A DNA stretch of 8,382 nt, taken from Paracoccaceae bacterium. Its GTDB lineage: Bacteria > Pseudomonadota > Alphaproteobacteria > Rhodobacterales > Rhodobacteraceae. The position numbers and the translations under genes are program-made. Shown here one piece after another: positions 1 to 5,861 of this stretch. The stretch is taken from positions 1 to 8,382 of the forward strand of contig PWWF01000309.1 in assembly GCA_003561595.1 (NCBI GenBank), read 5' to 3'. Below the pieces are notes generated by a model that saw only the letters and a program-made list of their open reading frames with translations, was not told the DNA's origin and did no database searches. Position 1 is the first letter of the stretch, and every line of letters begins with the position of its first letter.

Positions 1-47
1 ACATCTTCGGCATGCAGGATGCCATCGCGATAGAGGAAGTGGTCCAT
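1..47 (-). CDS. lysA: Diaminopimelate decarboxylase, N-terminal fragment (cut by window edge)
   Basis: Reading leftward from the ATG at 47-45 gives MDHFLYRDGILHAED before the window ends. This closely resembles the N-terminus I remember for rhodobacterial diaminopimelate decarboxylase, the PLP enzyme that converts meso-diaminopimelate to lysine in the cytoplasm. Only 15 codons are visible, so no catalytic residue can be checked. The call rests on this short match and on the remembered argH - lipoprotein - lysA order of Rhodobacteraceae. The ribosome site is weak (a GAGAG about 9 bases upstream). The gene follows the DUF2834-like gene on the same strand after a 78-base gap that contains a repeat-like element, and it is probably read from the argH promoter. 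Confidence 0.72.
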   Translation of the reverse strand, partial: MDHFLYRDGILHAED

Positions 48-92
48 CAGGGGTGCTCTCAGACTGGCGGTGTGCCGGGGGCGGGTGTGGGT

Positions 93-125
93 GCCTCCGG
101 CGGGAGTATTTGGGGCAAGATGAAA
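93..125. repeat. Candidate dispersed intergenic repeat of Rhodobacteraceae type
   Basis: The 33 bases contain GCCTCCGGCGGGAG followed by TATTTGGGGCAAGATGAAA. From memory, near-identical strings (a CCTCCGGCGGGAGTATTTG core, then a CAAGATGAA tail) recur between genes in many Rhodobacteraceae genomes. The CTCC-GGCG-GGAG part can form a short hairpin. The element directly abuts the TGA of the DUF2834-like gene at 126-128 and lies between it and lysA. Only one copy is present in this window, so its repetitive nature is recalled and not shown here. Confidence 0.45.
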
Positions 126-449
126 TCAGCTGGTTTGCGACGGGCTGGAGCGCAGAAAGAGGTAGAGCGGCACCCCGCAGGACACGCCGATGCAAAAGGT
201 CGCAGGGATCGCCAGCAGCCCCAGCGCGCGGCGGCGTTGCCAGCATTCGGCGAGGATGAAGACTGTCAGCGCGACCGCCGCGATGGTCAGGTCCCACACC
301 AGCCCCGATGTCGCCGCATTGGCGTGCCAGGCATCCACCATGGCCATCAGCGACCATTCGTTCTGCACGAACCAGGTGATGAACCAGTACATCGGATGGA
401 TCGTGCCCCAGATGGCCAGCGCCAGATAGAGCATGCGCAGCGGTGTCAT
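126..449 (-). CDS. DUF2834-like small integral membrane protein
   Basis: A 107-residue protein with three hydrophobic segments at roughly residues 4-27, 50-69 and 76-98, and basic residues (QRRR, 71-74) between the last two. The opening LYLALAIWGTIHPMYWF, the central VWDL and the closing GVPLYLFLR resemble the DUF2834 family, whose function is unknown. It is probably an inner-membrane protein. Its ATG (449-447) overlaps the TGA of the preceding lipoprotein gene as ATGA, and no strong ribosome site precedes it. Translation is therefore probably coupled to the lipoprotein. It sits inside the argH-lysA operon; nothing in the sequence links it mechanistically to arginine or lysine synthesis. The gene is real with high confidence and the family call is moderate. 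Confidence 0.8.
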   Translation of the reverse strand: MTPLRMLYLALAIWGTIHPMYWFITWFVQNEWSLMAMVDAWHANAATSGLVWDLTIAAVALTVFILAECWQRRRALGLLAIPATFCIGVSCGVPLYLFLRSSPSQTS

Positions 450-589
450 AGCCGCCCACTCACGCCGATGCGGGCATCACCGCTTATGGTGACGCCGGGG
501 GCGCGTTCTTCGGGGGGGGTGGGCGGGCCATCGGCCCCGCAGGCGACCAGCAGCATGCCGGCGGTCAGCACAGTCAGGAGCGTTTTCAT
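446..589 (-). CDS. Small lipoprotein of the argH-lysA operon
   Basis: A 47-residue protein with a classic lipoprotein signal: MKT, a hydrophobic stretch, then the lipobox L14-V15-A16-C17. After signal peptidase II cleavage only about 31 residues would remain, proline-rich at the start (PPTPPEE) and ending in [15 protein letters not shown]. Residue +2 after the cysteine is glycine, so outer-membrane sorting is expected. The ATG (589-587) overlaps the argH TGA as ATGA, and a ribosome site (AGAGG in the argH tail) lies 7 bases upstream. The stop overlaps the next start by ATGA as well. A run of eight G on the + strand (512-519, Pro codons) is a possible slippage site. A small lipoprotein in this position is remembered from other Rhodobacterales genomes; its function is unknown. 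Confidence 0.82.
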   Translation of the reverse strand: MKTLLTVLTAGMLLVACGADGPPTPPEERAPGVTISGDARIGVSGRL

Positions 590-1977
590 CCAAGCACCTC
601 TTTCCAGCGCGCGATCTGGGCGCGGACATTGTCGGGGGCGGTGCCGCCATGGCTGGTGCGGCTGGCGACGGAATTGTGTACCCCGAGCACAGAATAGACC
701 GCCTGCGTGATTTCGCCATGGATTTTCTGCATCTCATCAAGCGCGAGGTCGGGCAGGTCGCAGCCCTTGTCCTCGGCCAGCTTGACCAGACTGCCGGTGA
801 TGTGATGCGCCTCTCGGAAAGGAAGGCCCAGGTCGCGCACCAGCCAGTCGGCCAGATCCGTCGCAGTCGAGAATCCCGCGCTCGCGGCCTGTTCCAGCGC
901 AGGGCGGTTCGCGCTCAGGTCGCGCACCATCCCCTCCATCGCGGCCAGGCCCAGCAAAAGCGTGTCGGCCGCGTCGAAAACCTGTTCCTTGTCCTCTTGC
1001 ATGTCCTTGGAATAGGCCAGCGGCAGCCCCTTCATCACGGTGAACAGCGCGACAGTCGCGCCCAGGATGCGCCCCAGCTTCGCGCGCAGCAATTCGGCGG
1101 CATCGGGGTTGCGCTTTTGCGGCATGATGCTGGAGCCGGTCGAGAAGCGGTCGGACATGCGCACAAACCGGAACTGGGCCGAGGACCAGATGACAAGCTC
1201 TTCGGCGAAGCGCGACAGATGCGTGGCGCAGATGGCCGCGGCGGACAGGAATTCCAGCGCGAAATCGCGATCCGAGACTGAATCGAGCGAATTGGCCGTG
1301 GGCCGGTCGAAGCCCAGCGCGGCTGCCGTCATCTCGCGGTCAATGGGAAAAGAGGTGCCGGCCAGCGCTGCTGCACCCAGCGGGCATTCATTCATGCGCG
1401 CGCGCGCGTCCTGGAAGCGCCCCTTGTCACGGGCGAACATTTCCACATAGGCGAGCATGTGGTGGCCCCAGGTCACGGGCTGGGCCGTCTGCAGATGGGT
1501 GAAACCGGGCATGACCCAATCCGCGCCCTCTTCTGCCTGCGCAACAAAGGCGCGCATCAGCGCATCCAGCCCGGCGATCGCTGCATCACACTGGTCGCGC
1601 ACCCAAAGCCGGAAATCCAGCGCCACCTGATCGTTGCGCGAGCGCGCCGTGTGCAGCCGCCCGGCGGGGGTGCCGATGATCTCGCGCAGGCGCGCCTCGA
1701 CATTCATATGGATGTCTTCCAGCGCAGCGGAAAAGGTGAAATCACCGCGCGTGATCTCATCCATGACCTGCACCAGCCCGGCATCGATGGCATTCGCGTC
1801 CACCGCGCTGATGATGCCGCAATCCGCCAGCATGGCCGCATGCGCGCGCGAGCCCGTGATATCCTGCGGGGCAAGGCGTTGGTCGAACCCGATCGAGGCA
1901 TTGATCGCCTCCATGATCGCGTCGGGGCCATCGCTGAACCGCCCGCCCCACATTGAATTCGCGGATGCTTCACCCAT
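586..1977 (-). CDS. argH: Argininosuccinate lyase
   Basis: A cytoplasmic homotetramer that splits argininosuccinate into arginine and fumarate, the last step of arginine synthesis. The 463-residue length is normal for the family. N-terminal MWGGRFS (residues 9-15), [10 protein letters not shown] (109-118), [10 protein letters not shown] (158-167, with His161) and the fumarase/aspartase superfamily signature [12 protein letters not shown] (281-292, with the flexible-loop serine 282/283) are all present, so the enzyme should be active. The ATG at 1977-1975 has an AGAGGG ribosome site 7 bases upstream and starts just before the conserved MWGGRF block. A good promoter lies at 2008-2036. It is the first gene of an operon with the lipoprotein, the DUF2834-like protein and lysA, and its TGA overlaps the lipoprotein ATG. 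Confidence 0.98.
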   Translation of the reverse strand: MGEASANSMWGGRFSDGPDAIMEAINASIGFDQRLAPQDITGSRAHAAMLADCGIISAVDANAIDAGLVQVMDEITRGDFTFSAALEDIHMNVEARLREIIGTPAGRLHTARSRNDQVALDFRLWVRDQCDAAIAGLDALMRAFVAQAEEGADWVMPGFTHLQTAQPVTWGHHMLAYVEMFARDKGRFQDARARMNECPLGAAALAGTSFPIDREMTAAALGFDRPTANSLDSVSDRDFALEFLSAAAICATHLSRFAEELVIWSSAQFRFVRMSDRFSTGSSIMPQKRNPDAAELLRAKLGRILGATVALFTVMKGLPLAYSKDMQEDKEQVFDAADTLLLGLAAMEGMVRDLSANRPALEQAASAGFSTATDLADWLVRDLGLPFREAHHITGSLVKLAEDKGCDLPDLALDEMQKIHGEITQAVYSVLGVHNSVASRTSHGGTAPDNVRAQIARWKEVLG

Positions 1978-2007
1978 GGCATGACCCTCTTGCTTGCGCC
2001 CGCTGGT

Positions 2008-2036
2008 GCTATACGCGCATGCGCCGCGAAGGGCAA
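2008..2036 (-). promoter_or_regulatory. Predicted promoter of the argH operon
   Basis: On the minus strand, TTGCCC (2036-2031) and TATAGC (2013-2008) are separated by exactly 17 bases, a good housekeeping-sigma layout for an alphaproteobacterium. Transcription would begin near 2001, giving a leader of about 24 bases that holds the AGAGGG ribosome site. No other comparably good pair was seen in this intergenic region on that strand. Confidence 0.62.
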
Positions 2037-2064
2037 TCGGCGCGGCCCGGTGCGGTCATGCCGG

Positions 2065-2081
2065 AAAATGCGCAGCATTTT
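2065..2081. promoter_or_regulatory. Perfect dyad, possible operator in the argH/EAL divergent region
   Basis: AAAATGC (2065-2071), spacer GCA, then GCATTTT (2075-2081) form a perfect 7-bp inverted repeat. It is AT-rich against a GC-rich background and sits about 30 bases upstream of the argH -35 element and 17 bases upstream of the CtrA-like box. Its position and symmetry suit a dimeric regulator binding site. It could also fold as a short hairpin, but no gene ends here that would need a terminator. I do not recognise the cognate regulator. Confidence 0.4.
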
Positions 2082-2097
2082 AGACAGCAGCCGTGTT

Positions 2098-2112
2098 TTA
2101 ACCTGCGCTTAA
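2098..2112 (+). promoter_or_regulatory. CtrA-type binding box (TTAA-N7-TTAA) upstream of the EAL gene
   Basis: TTAA at 2098-2101, seven bases (CCTGCGC), and TTAA at 2109-2112 match the full alphaproteobacterial CtrA consensus. The box ends 40 bases before the EAL start codon, where CtrA sites commonly overlap the -35 region of activated promoters. No convincing sigma-70 pair was seen for the EAL gene, which fits an activator-dependent promoter. TTAA is uncommon in this GC-rich sequence, so a chance match with exact spacing inside a 175-base promoter region is not very likely, but it is possible. Confidence 0.55.
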
Positions 2113-2152
2113 ACGTGACCACCCATGGTTGTGCAAAAGGACGGAGAGCCCC

Positions 2153-2998
2153 ATGCCGCAGCCCATACCCGCACGCCAGCATCCTGATGATGTCGCCTAT
2201 GCCTCGCCGCTTTCGGCGGCTGCCGAAGAACAGCGCCTGTCAACATTGCAACTTGTTCGCGACGCGCTGGATGCGCGGCGCGGGTTGTTGGCCTATCAGC
2301 CCGTGGTTCAGGCGCGCATGCCCAAGCGCGCCGCATTTTACGAGGGGTTGATTCGCATCGTCGATCATACCGGTCGCATCATCCCGGCGGTGGACTTCAT
2401 GGATGCGGTCGAAACCAATGAACTTGGCCGCCGGATCGATTGTCTGGCGCTGGAAATGGGGCTGGCGACGCTGGCGGCAGAACCGTCGATCCGCGTGTCG
2501 ATCAACATGTCGGCGCGGTCGATCGGTTACCCGGAATGGCTGGCAACGCTGGAGCGCGGGTTGCGCGGGCGCCCCGATATCGGGGAACGCCTGATCCTGG
2601 AAATCACGGAATCCTCGGCCATGATCATGCCGGATCTGGTGACCGTTTTCATGCAGGACATGCAGGAACGGGGTATCTGTTTCGCGCTGGATGATTTCGG
2701 GGCGGGATATACGGCGTTTCGCTATCTCAAGGATTTCTATTTCGATATCGTCAAGATCGACGGTATGTTCATCCGCGAGATTGCGGAGAACCCGGACAAC
2801 CAGATCCTGACACAGGCGCTGGTCTCGATCGCGCGGCATTTCGATATGTTCACCGTGGCCGAGTCGGTGGAAACCGAGCGGGAAGCGCGGATGCTGATCG
2901 ATATGGGGGTGGATTGTCTGCAAGGGTATCATTTCGGGGCACCTGCGACGCAGGCGCCCTGGAAAACCTCTGTGATCGGCGCGCGGGCCAGCGGATAG
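2153..2998 (+). CDS. Stand-alone EAL-domain cyclic-di-GMP phosphodiesterase
   Basis: 281 residues; the EAL domain covers about residues 30-265, preceded only by a short unstructured tail. It should hydrolyse c-di-GMP to pGpG. Expected metal, substrate and catalytic positions are present: E64 in EGL, N118 (SINMSA), E150 in EITE, D180-D181 (DDFGAGY), K201 (VKID), E237 and E240 (AESVET) and Q257 (QGYHFGAP). EGL for EAL and AESVET for AEGVET are variants that keep the acidic residues. There is no GGDEF, PAS, receiver or membrane segment, so it is probably cytosolic and controlled by partners or expression. I chose ATG 2153 because GGAGAG lies 4-5 bases upstream; a TTG at 2129 in frame is less likely. 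The CtrA-like box at 2098-2112 suggests cell-cycle or motility control. It diverges from argH. Confidence 0.93.
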   Translation: MPQPIPARQHPDDVAYASPLSAAAEEQRLSTLQLVRDALDARRGLLAYQPVVQARMPKRAAFYEGLIRIVDHTGRIIPAVDFMDAVETNELGRRIDCLALEMGLATLAAEPSIRVSINMSARSIGYPEWLATLERGLRGRPDIGERLILEITESSAMIMPDLVTVFMQDMQERGICFALDDFGAGYTAFRYLKDFYFDIVKIDGMFIREIAENPDNQILTQALVSIARHFDMFTVAESVETEREARMLIDMGVDCLQGYHFGAPATQAPWKTSVIGARASG

Positions 2999-3077
2999 GT
3001 GCATCACGCGCGGCCATTCAGGTTCGGATCAAGACAAGATACCGGGGTGATTTGCCCTGCTGTGGCCTGCGAACCAG

Positions 3078-3115
3078 CGGGCAGTGCGCGTGTGTGACAA
3101 GTTGGGCACTGCCCG
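3078..3115 (+). terminator. Hairpin, possible terminator of the EAL gene
   Basis: CGGGCAGTGC (3078-3087) pairs perfectly over 10 bp with GCACTGCCCG (3106-3115) around an 18-base loop, and TTT follows. It begins 79 bases after the EAL stop. The short T run and long loop make it a weak intrinsic terminator; it may instead be a regulatory or small-RNA hairpin. The opposite strand lacks any T run, so the plus direction is preferred. Confidence 0.42.
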
Positions 3116-3120
3116 TTTCA

Positions 3121-3159
3121 GCGACCGACGCCGGTCTGGGGGATTGGGGCGCCGGTCGC
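3121..3159. repeat. Long imperfect inverted repeat upstream of the Usp gene
   Basis: GCGACCG-A-CGCC (3121-3132) pairs with GGCG-C-CGGTCGC (3148-3159): 11 pairs with one A/C mismatch around a 15-base G-rich loop. It lies 5 bases after the preceding 10-bp hairpin and 140 bases upstream of the Usp start. No T run follows on either side, so a simple intrinsic terminator is unlikely. It could be part of a structured RNA or a protein-binding dyad. Confidence 0.45.
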
Positions 3160-3299
3160 AAGGAATATCCCTCCGGGCATCTTGCATGCGCCACCTGCCG
3201 AAAGCAGTTTGAGCTTGATTCCCGCGCCGGGCGGGTATCCACTCGGGTCATGATCCGGCGCCAATGGCATGACAGGCGCCCAGCGGCGAGGAGGACCCC

Positions 3300-3725
3300 A
3301 TGGCGCGGAAAATCTTGTTACCTATTGACCTGAACAGCCCGGCATCCTGGATCAAGCCGATGGCAGAGGCGCAGATGATGCTTGCCAAGGGGGGCGAGCT
3401 GCATGTCGCCAGCGTGCTGCCGGATTTCGGAATGTCGATGGTGGGCACGTTTTTCCAGAAGGGTTTTGAGCAGACGGCGCTGAAAACCTTTGGCGATGCG
3501 CTGCGCAACTGGGTGCGCGAGAACGTGCCCGGCGCGATCGAGGTGCACCCCCATGTGCTGCATGGCAATATCTATGACGAGATCCTGCGCGCCGCCGACA
3601 CGCTGGATGTGGATGTCATCATCCTTGCGGCCCATCGCCCCGAGGCGCGCGATTACCTGCTGGGCCCCAATGCCGCGCGGATCGTGCGGCATGCGAAACA
3701 GTCGGTCTATGTCGTACGGGATTAA
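3300..3725 (+). CDS. Universal stress protein (UspA superfamily, UspF/G-like)
   Basis: 141 residues, a single Usp domain of normal length. The N-terminus MARKILLPIDLN carries the conserved Asp10 after the first strand; HGNIYDEIL (88-96) and LLGPNAARIVRHAKQSVYVVR (120-140) match the Usp fold, with the RHA helix of UspF/G-type members. The ATP motif G-2x-G-9x-G-S/T is degenerate: AAHR (110-113) replaces the first glycines and LLGP (120-123) replaces LLGS. Nucleotide binding may therefore be weak or absent, though many UspF/G-like proteins also vary here. The role is probably stress tolerance as a cytosolic dimer. Start ATG 3300 has a strong GAGGAGG 5 bases upstream. Its stop lies 3 bases from the stop of the convergent fusion gene, leaving no room for a terminator. 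Confidence 0.92.
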   Translation: MARKILLPIDLNSPASWIKPMAEAQMMLAKGGELHVASVLPDFGMSMVGTFFQKGFEQTALKTFGDALRNWVRENVPGAIEVHPHVLHGNIYDEILRAADTLDVDVIILAAHRPEARDYLLGPNAARIVRHAKQSVYVVRD

Positions 3726-3728
3726 GCT

Positions 3729-5828
3729 TCAGAACCCGAACAGCGCCTGCGCGTCAATCGCGCGGCGCTGAAAGCGCGCGCGGTCATCCTCGGGCACCCA
3801 GCCCAGCTCGGCACAGGCGCGCGCATTGGAAAACTGCGCCAGATGCGCGCGCGACCGCCAGTCGCGCAATTGCGGCCGGGTCAGCCCGCCGCGCCGCAAG
3901 ACATGCCGTTTCAGCGTGAATTTGACCATGTCGCCCGCCCAGAACAGCGTCAGGTTCCCGCCTGCGACAGAAATTCGCGTCCCGGTCTGTTGCGCGATGG
4001 CGGCGAACCAGTCGCGCGCGCTCAGCATGGGCGGGCCGACAAGGTTGAAGCTCTGCCCCTCGATCCCTTCCTTGTCCGACATCAGCACCAGTGCCTGCGC
4101 CACATCCTCGTTCAGAACGAAAGGCAGTTTGTTGCGCCCGTTGCCCCAGATGCGCACGGCACCAGCGCCATGCCAGCGCCCGATGCCCCAGTGCTGGAAC
4201 GGGCCGCCGGCGCCGACCACGATCCCCGGCCGCGCGATGACCAGCGGCAGCCCCCGGTCACGATGCAGCGCCATCAGGCGGGATTCGCACAGTGCCTTGG
4301 ACCGCGCATAGAGGTTGCGCGCCGACATGTCCCCAAAGGGTGTGTCCTCGGTGATCGTCTGCGCGGGGTTCGACGCGTCATAGGACGCGATCGTGCCCGT
4401 ATAGATGAACCGCGCAACCCCGGCCTGCAGCGCGGCGCGGGCCAGGCGTTCGGTCACCTCGACATCGTTTTTCAGATAGGTGTCCCAGCTTTGCGCCTCT
4501 GCCTTGGCCAGATGATAGACAGTGCGAATGCCGCTCATCGCCTCAGCCAGCGCGTCCTCATCCTGCAGCGAGGCGGCGATCATCGTCACCTGCCCCTCCA
4601 TCCCCGCGAAGGGATTGGCCCGCGCCCGGCTGAGGACAGCGACATGCTGGCCCTTTGCTGTCAGTTGGCGCACCAGTTCGCGCCCCAGAAAGCCCGTGCC
4701 GCCGATCACCAGCGCATCAGGCACCCCGGTTGCAGGGGCTGCGGGCTGCGGACGGGCGGGCGCGGGTGGCAGGCTGGCGCGCAGCGCGTCGATATCCTGC
4801 ATGACAGCGACAGCGCCATTGGCGTCGATGGATTTCGGGGCCGCGGCCCCCGAACGGATCGCGCCATAGAATGCGTTGAACACCCCTTCGAACCCCAGCG
4901 CATAAGGTTGCCGACGGTTGAGCGAGCGCAACTGCACCCAGGCATTGCGCGCGCCCTCGCGCAGATGCACGCCTGCCTGCGTCATCTCCGCCCGCAAGGG
5001 GTTCAGGATGATGTCCGAGGCATTGCCCCGCTGGACAATCAGCGTATCGGCCGCGAAATCCAGCCGCGCTCTGCCCGCCACACCGCGCAGGGTGACGGAG
5101 CGGTCATCCGCCCCTTCGGTCAGGGATGCCGATAGCGTCAGTTCGGTGTCGCCCGCGCGGGCCTGCACGCGCCAGCCCTGCGGCAGGGTGCAGCCGGTCG
5201 GCAGGGTGACAGGGCGCAGCAGGCGGCAATCGATATCGTGCAGCGGGCCGAACAGATCATGGGCAAAGGCGTGCAGATGCGGCCCCAGTTCCAGCATCAG
5301 GTTGTCGCGGCTTTGCAGCATCCACAGGCCGAACGGACCGGTGCGCAGGGGTTGCAGTGGGAAATGCCAGTGAATCGCGGCTTGGTCGACGCGCCCGATC
5401 AGACCATCCGCCATCGCCCGGCGCAGCCGGTGATAGGATGGCAGGCCAAGGAAATTGTGGTTCACCCCCAGCCTGCGCCCGGCTTTTTCGGCGGCCTTTT
5501 GCATCGCCTGCGCCTCCGTGGTCGAGGTCGCGAAGGGCTTTTCCACCAGCACATGCAGCCCGGCCTCCAGCGCTGCGATGGTCAGCGGCGCGTGCAAGGC
5601 GGGCGGTGTCAGGATGTGGACCGCATCGCAGACCCCGGCCTGCAGCATCTCTTCCAGGCTGTCGAACGCCTGCGCACCATGGGCCGTGGCCAACGCGTCT
5701 GCTGCGCTGCGGGACGGGTCACAGACCGCAGCCAGCCGCACACCGGGCACCATTCGCAGGGCGTCAGCATGCCATCCGGCAATATAGCCCGCCCCGACAA
5801 GACCTATGGTTATGTCCTCAGATGCCAT
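3729..5828 (-). CDS. Fused Gfo/Idh/MocA oxidoreductase and extended SDR epimerase/dehydratase
   Basis: 699 residues, two enzymes in one chain. Residues 5-125 form an NAD(P) Rossmann domain (GLVGAGYIAG, 9-18) with the family hallmark EKP (96-98). Residues 126-350 look like its alpha/beta substrate domain, with GPHLH at 182-186. A Pro/Ala-rich linker (about 352-368) leads to an extended SDR: GGTGFLG (376-382), TGT (477-479) and the catalytic pair Y507xxxK511 (YARSK). All key cofactor and catalytic motifs are intact, so both halves may be active. Gfo/Idh/MocA enzymes oxidise or reduce sugars, often nucleotide-linked; extended SDRs epimerise or dehydrate them. Downstream of a glycosyltransferase by 33 bases, it probably modifies a sugar for a surface glycan (inference). 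ATG 5828 has CAGGGGG 4 bases upstream. No frameshift at the junction: the frame is continuous through the linker. Substrate unknown. Confidence 0.9.
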   Translation of the reverse strand: MASEDITIGLVGAGYIAGWHADALRMVPGVRLAAVCDPSRSAADALATAHGAQAFDSLEEMLQAGVCDAVHILTPPALHAPLTIAALEAGLHVLVEKPFATSTTEAQAMQKAAEKAGRRLGVNHNFLGLPSYHRLRRAMADGLIGRVDQAAIHWHFPLQPLRTGPFGLWMLQSRDNLMLELGPHLHAFAHDLFGPLHDIDCRLLRPVTLPTGCTLPQGWRVQARAGDTELTLSASLTEGADDRSVTLRGVAGRARLDFAADTLIVQRGNASDIILNPLRAEMTQAGVHLREGARNAWVQLRSLNRRQPYALGFEGVFNAFYGAIRSGAAAPKSIDANGAVAVMQDIDALRASLPPAPARPQPAAPATGVPDALVIGGTGFLGRELVRQLTAKGQHVAVLSRARANPFAGMEGQVTMIAASLQDEDALAEAMSGIRTVYHLAKAEAQSWDTYLKNDVEVTERLARAALQAGVARFIYTGTIASYDASNPAQTITEDTPFGDMSARNLYARSKALCESRLMALHRDRGLPLVIARPGIVVGAGGPFQHWGIGRWHGAGAVRIWGNGRNKLPFVLNEDVAQALVLMSDKEGIEGQSFNLVGPPMLSARDWFAAIAQQTGTRISVAGGNLTLFWAGDMVKFTLKRHVLRRGGLTRPQLRDWRSRAHLAQFSNARACAELGWVPEDDRARFQRRAIDAQALFGF

Positions 5829-5861
5829 ACGGCCCCCTGTTTGATGATTCGGTGTTGCGCG

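Larger units (their letters stand above)
2999..3299. other. Non-coding, inverted-repeat-rich stretch between the EAL and Usp genes
   Basis: No convincing gene is present on either strand. It holds several inverted repeats: GCCC-t-GCTG (3054-3062) with CAGCGGGC (3075-3082); a perfect 10-bp stem (3078-3087 with 3106-3115); a 12-position stem with one mismatch (3121-3132 with 3148-3159); CCCGC/GCGGG (3221-3225 with 3231-3235); and GGCGCC twice (3257-3262 and 3275-3280) just upstream of the Usp ribosome site. The first two share bases 3078-3082 and cannot form together. The stretch probably contains the EAL terminator and the Usp promoter and leader; a small RNA is possible. No strong -35/-10 pair stood out. 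Confidence 0.6.

Noticed and set aside
12..710. 232-codon plus-strand open frame over the start of the window
   Set aside because: Runs antisense through lysA, the DUF2834-like gene, the lipoprotein and the argH tail; composition is typical of a shadow frame.
649..1956. Several plus-strand open frames across argH
   Set aside because: They are antisense to argH, which is unmistakable from its [12 protein letters not shown] signature, and they have no recognisable features.
2129..2152. TTG start giving the EAL protein eight extra residues
   Set aside because: The extension covers the GGAGAG ribosome site of ATG 2153 and has no good site of its own.
3208..3240. Possible FNR box or promoter (TTGAG...TTGATT...TATCCA) before the Usp gene
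   Set aside because: Only half of an FNR palindrome is present, and the -35/-10-like pair is just 15 bases apart, so neither was called.
2999..3299. Small open frames of 77-139 codons in the EAL-Usp gap
   Set aside because: They show no ribosome site, no motif and no codon pattern like the neighbours, and they run into or out of the flanking genes in the wrong frame.
3843..5135. 430-codon open frame on the plus strand
   Set aside because: Antisense to the fusion gene. GC-rich third positions keep such frames open; no motif or ribosome site supports it.
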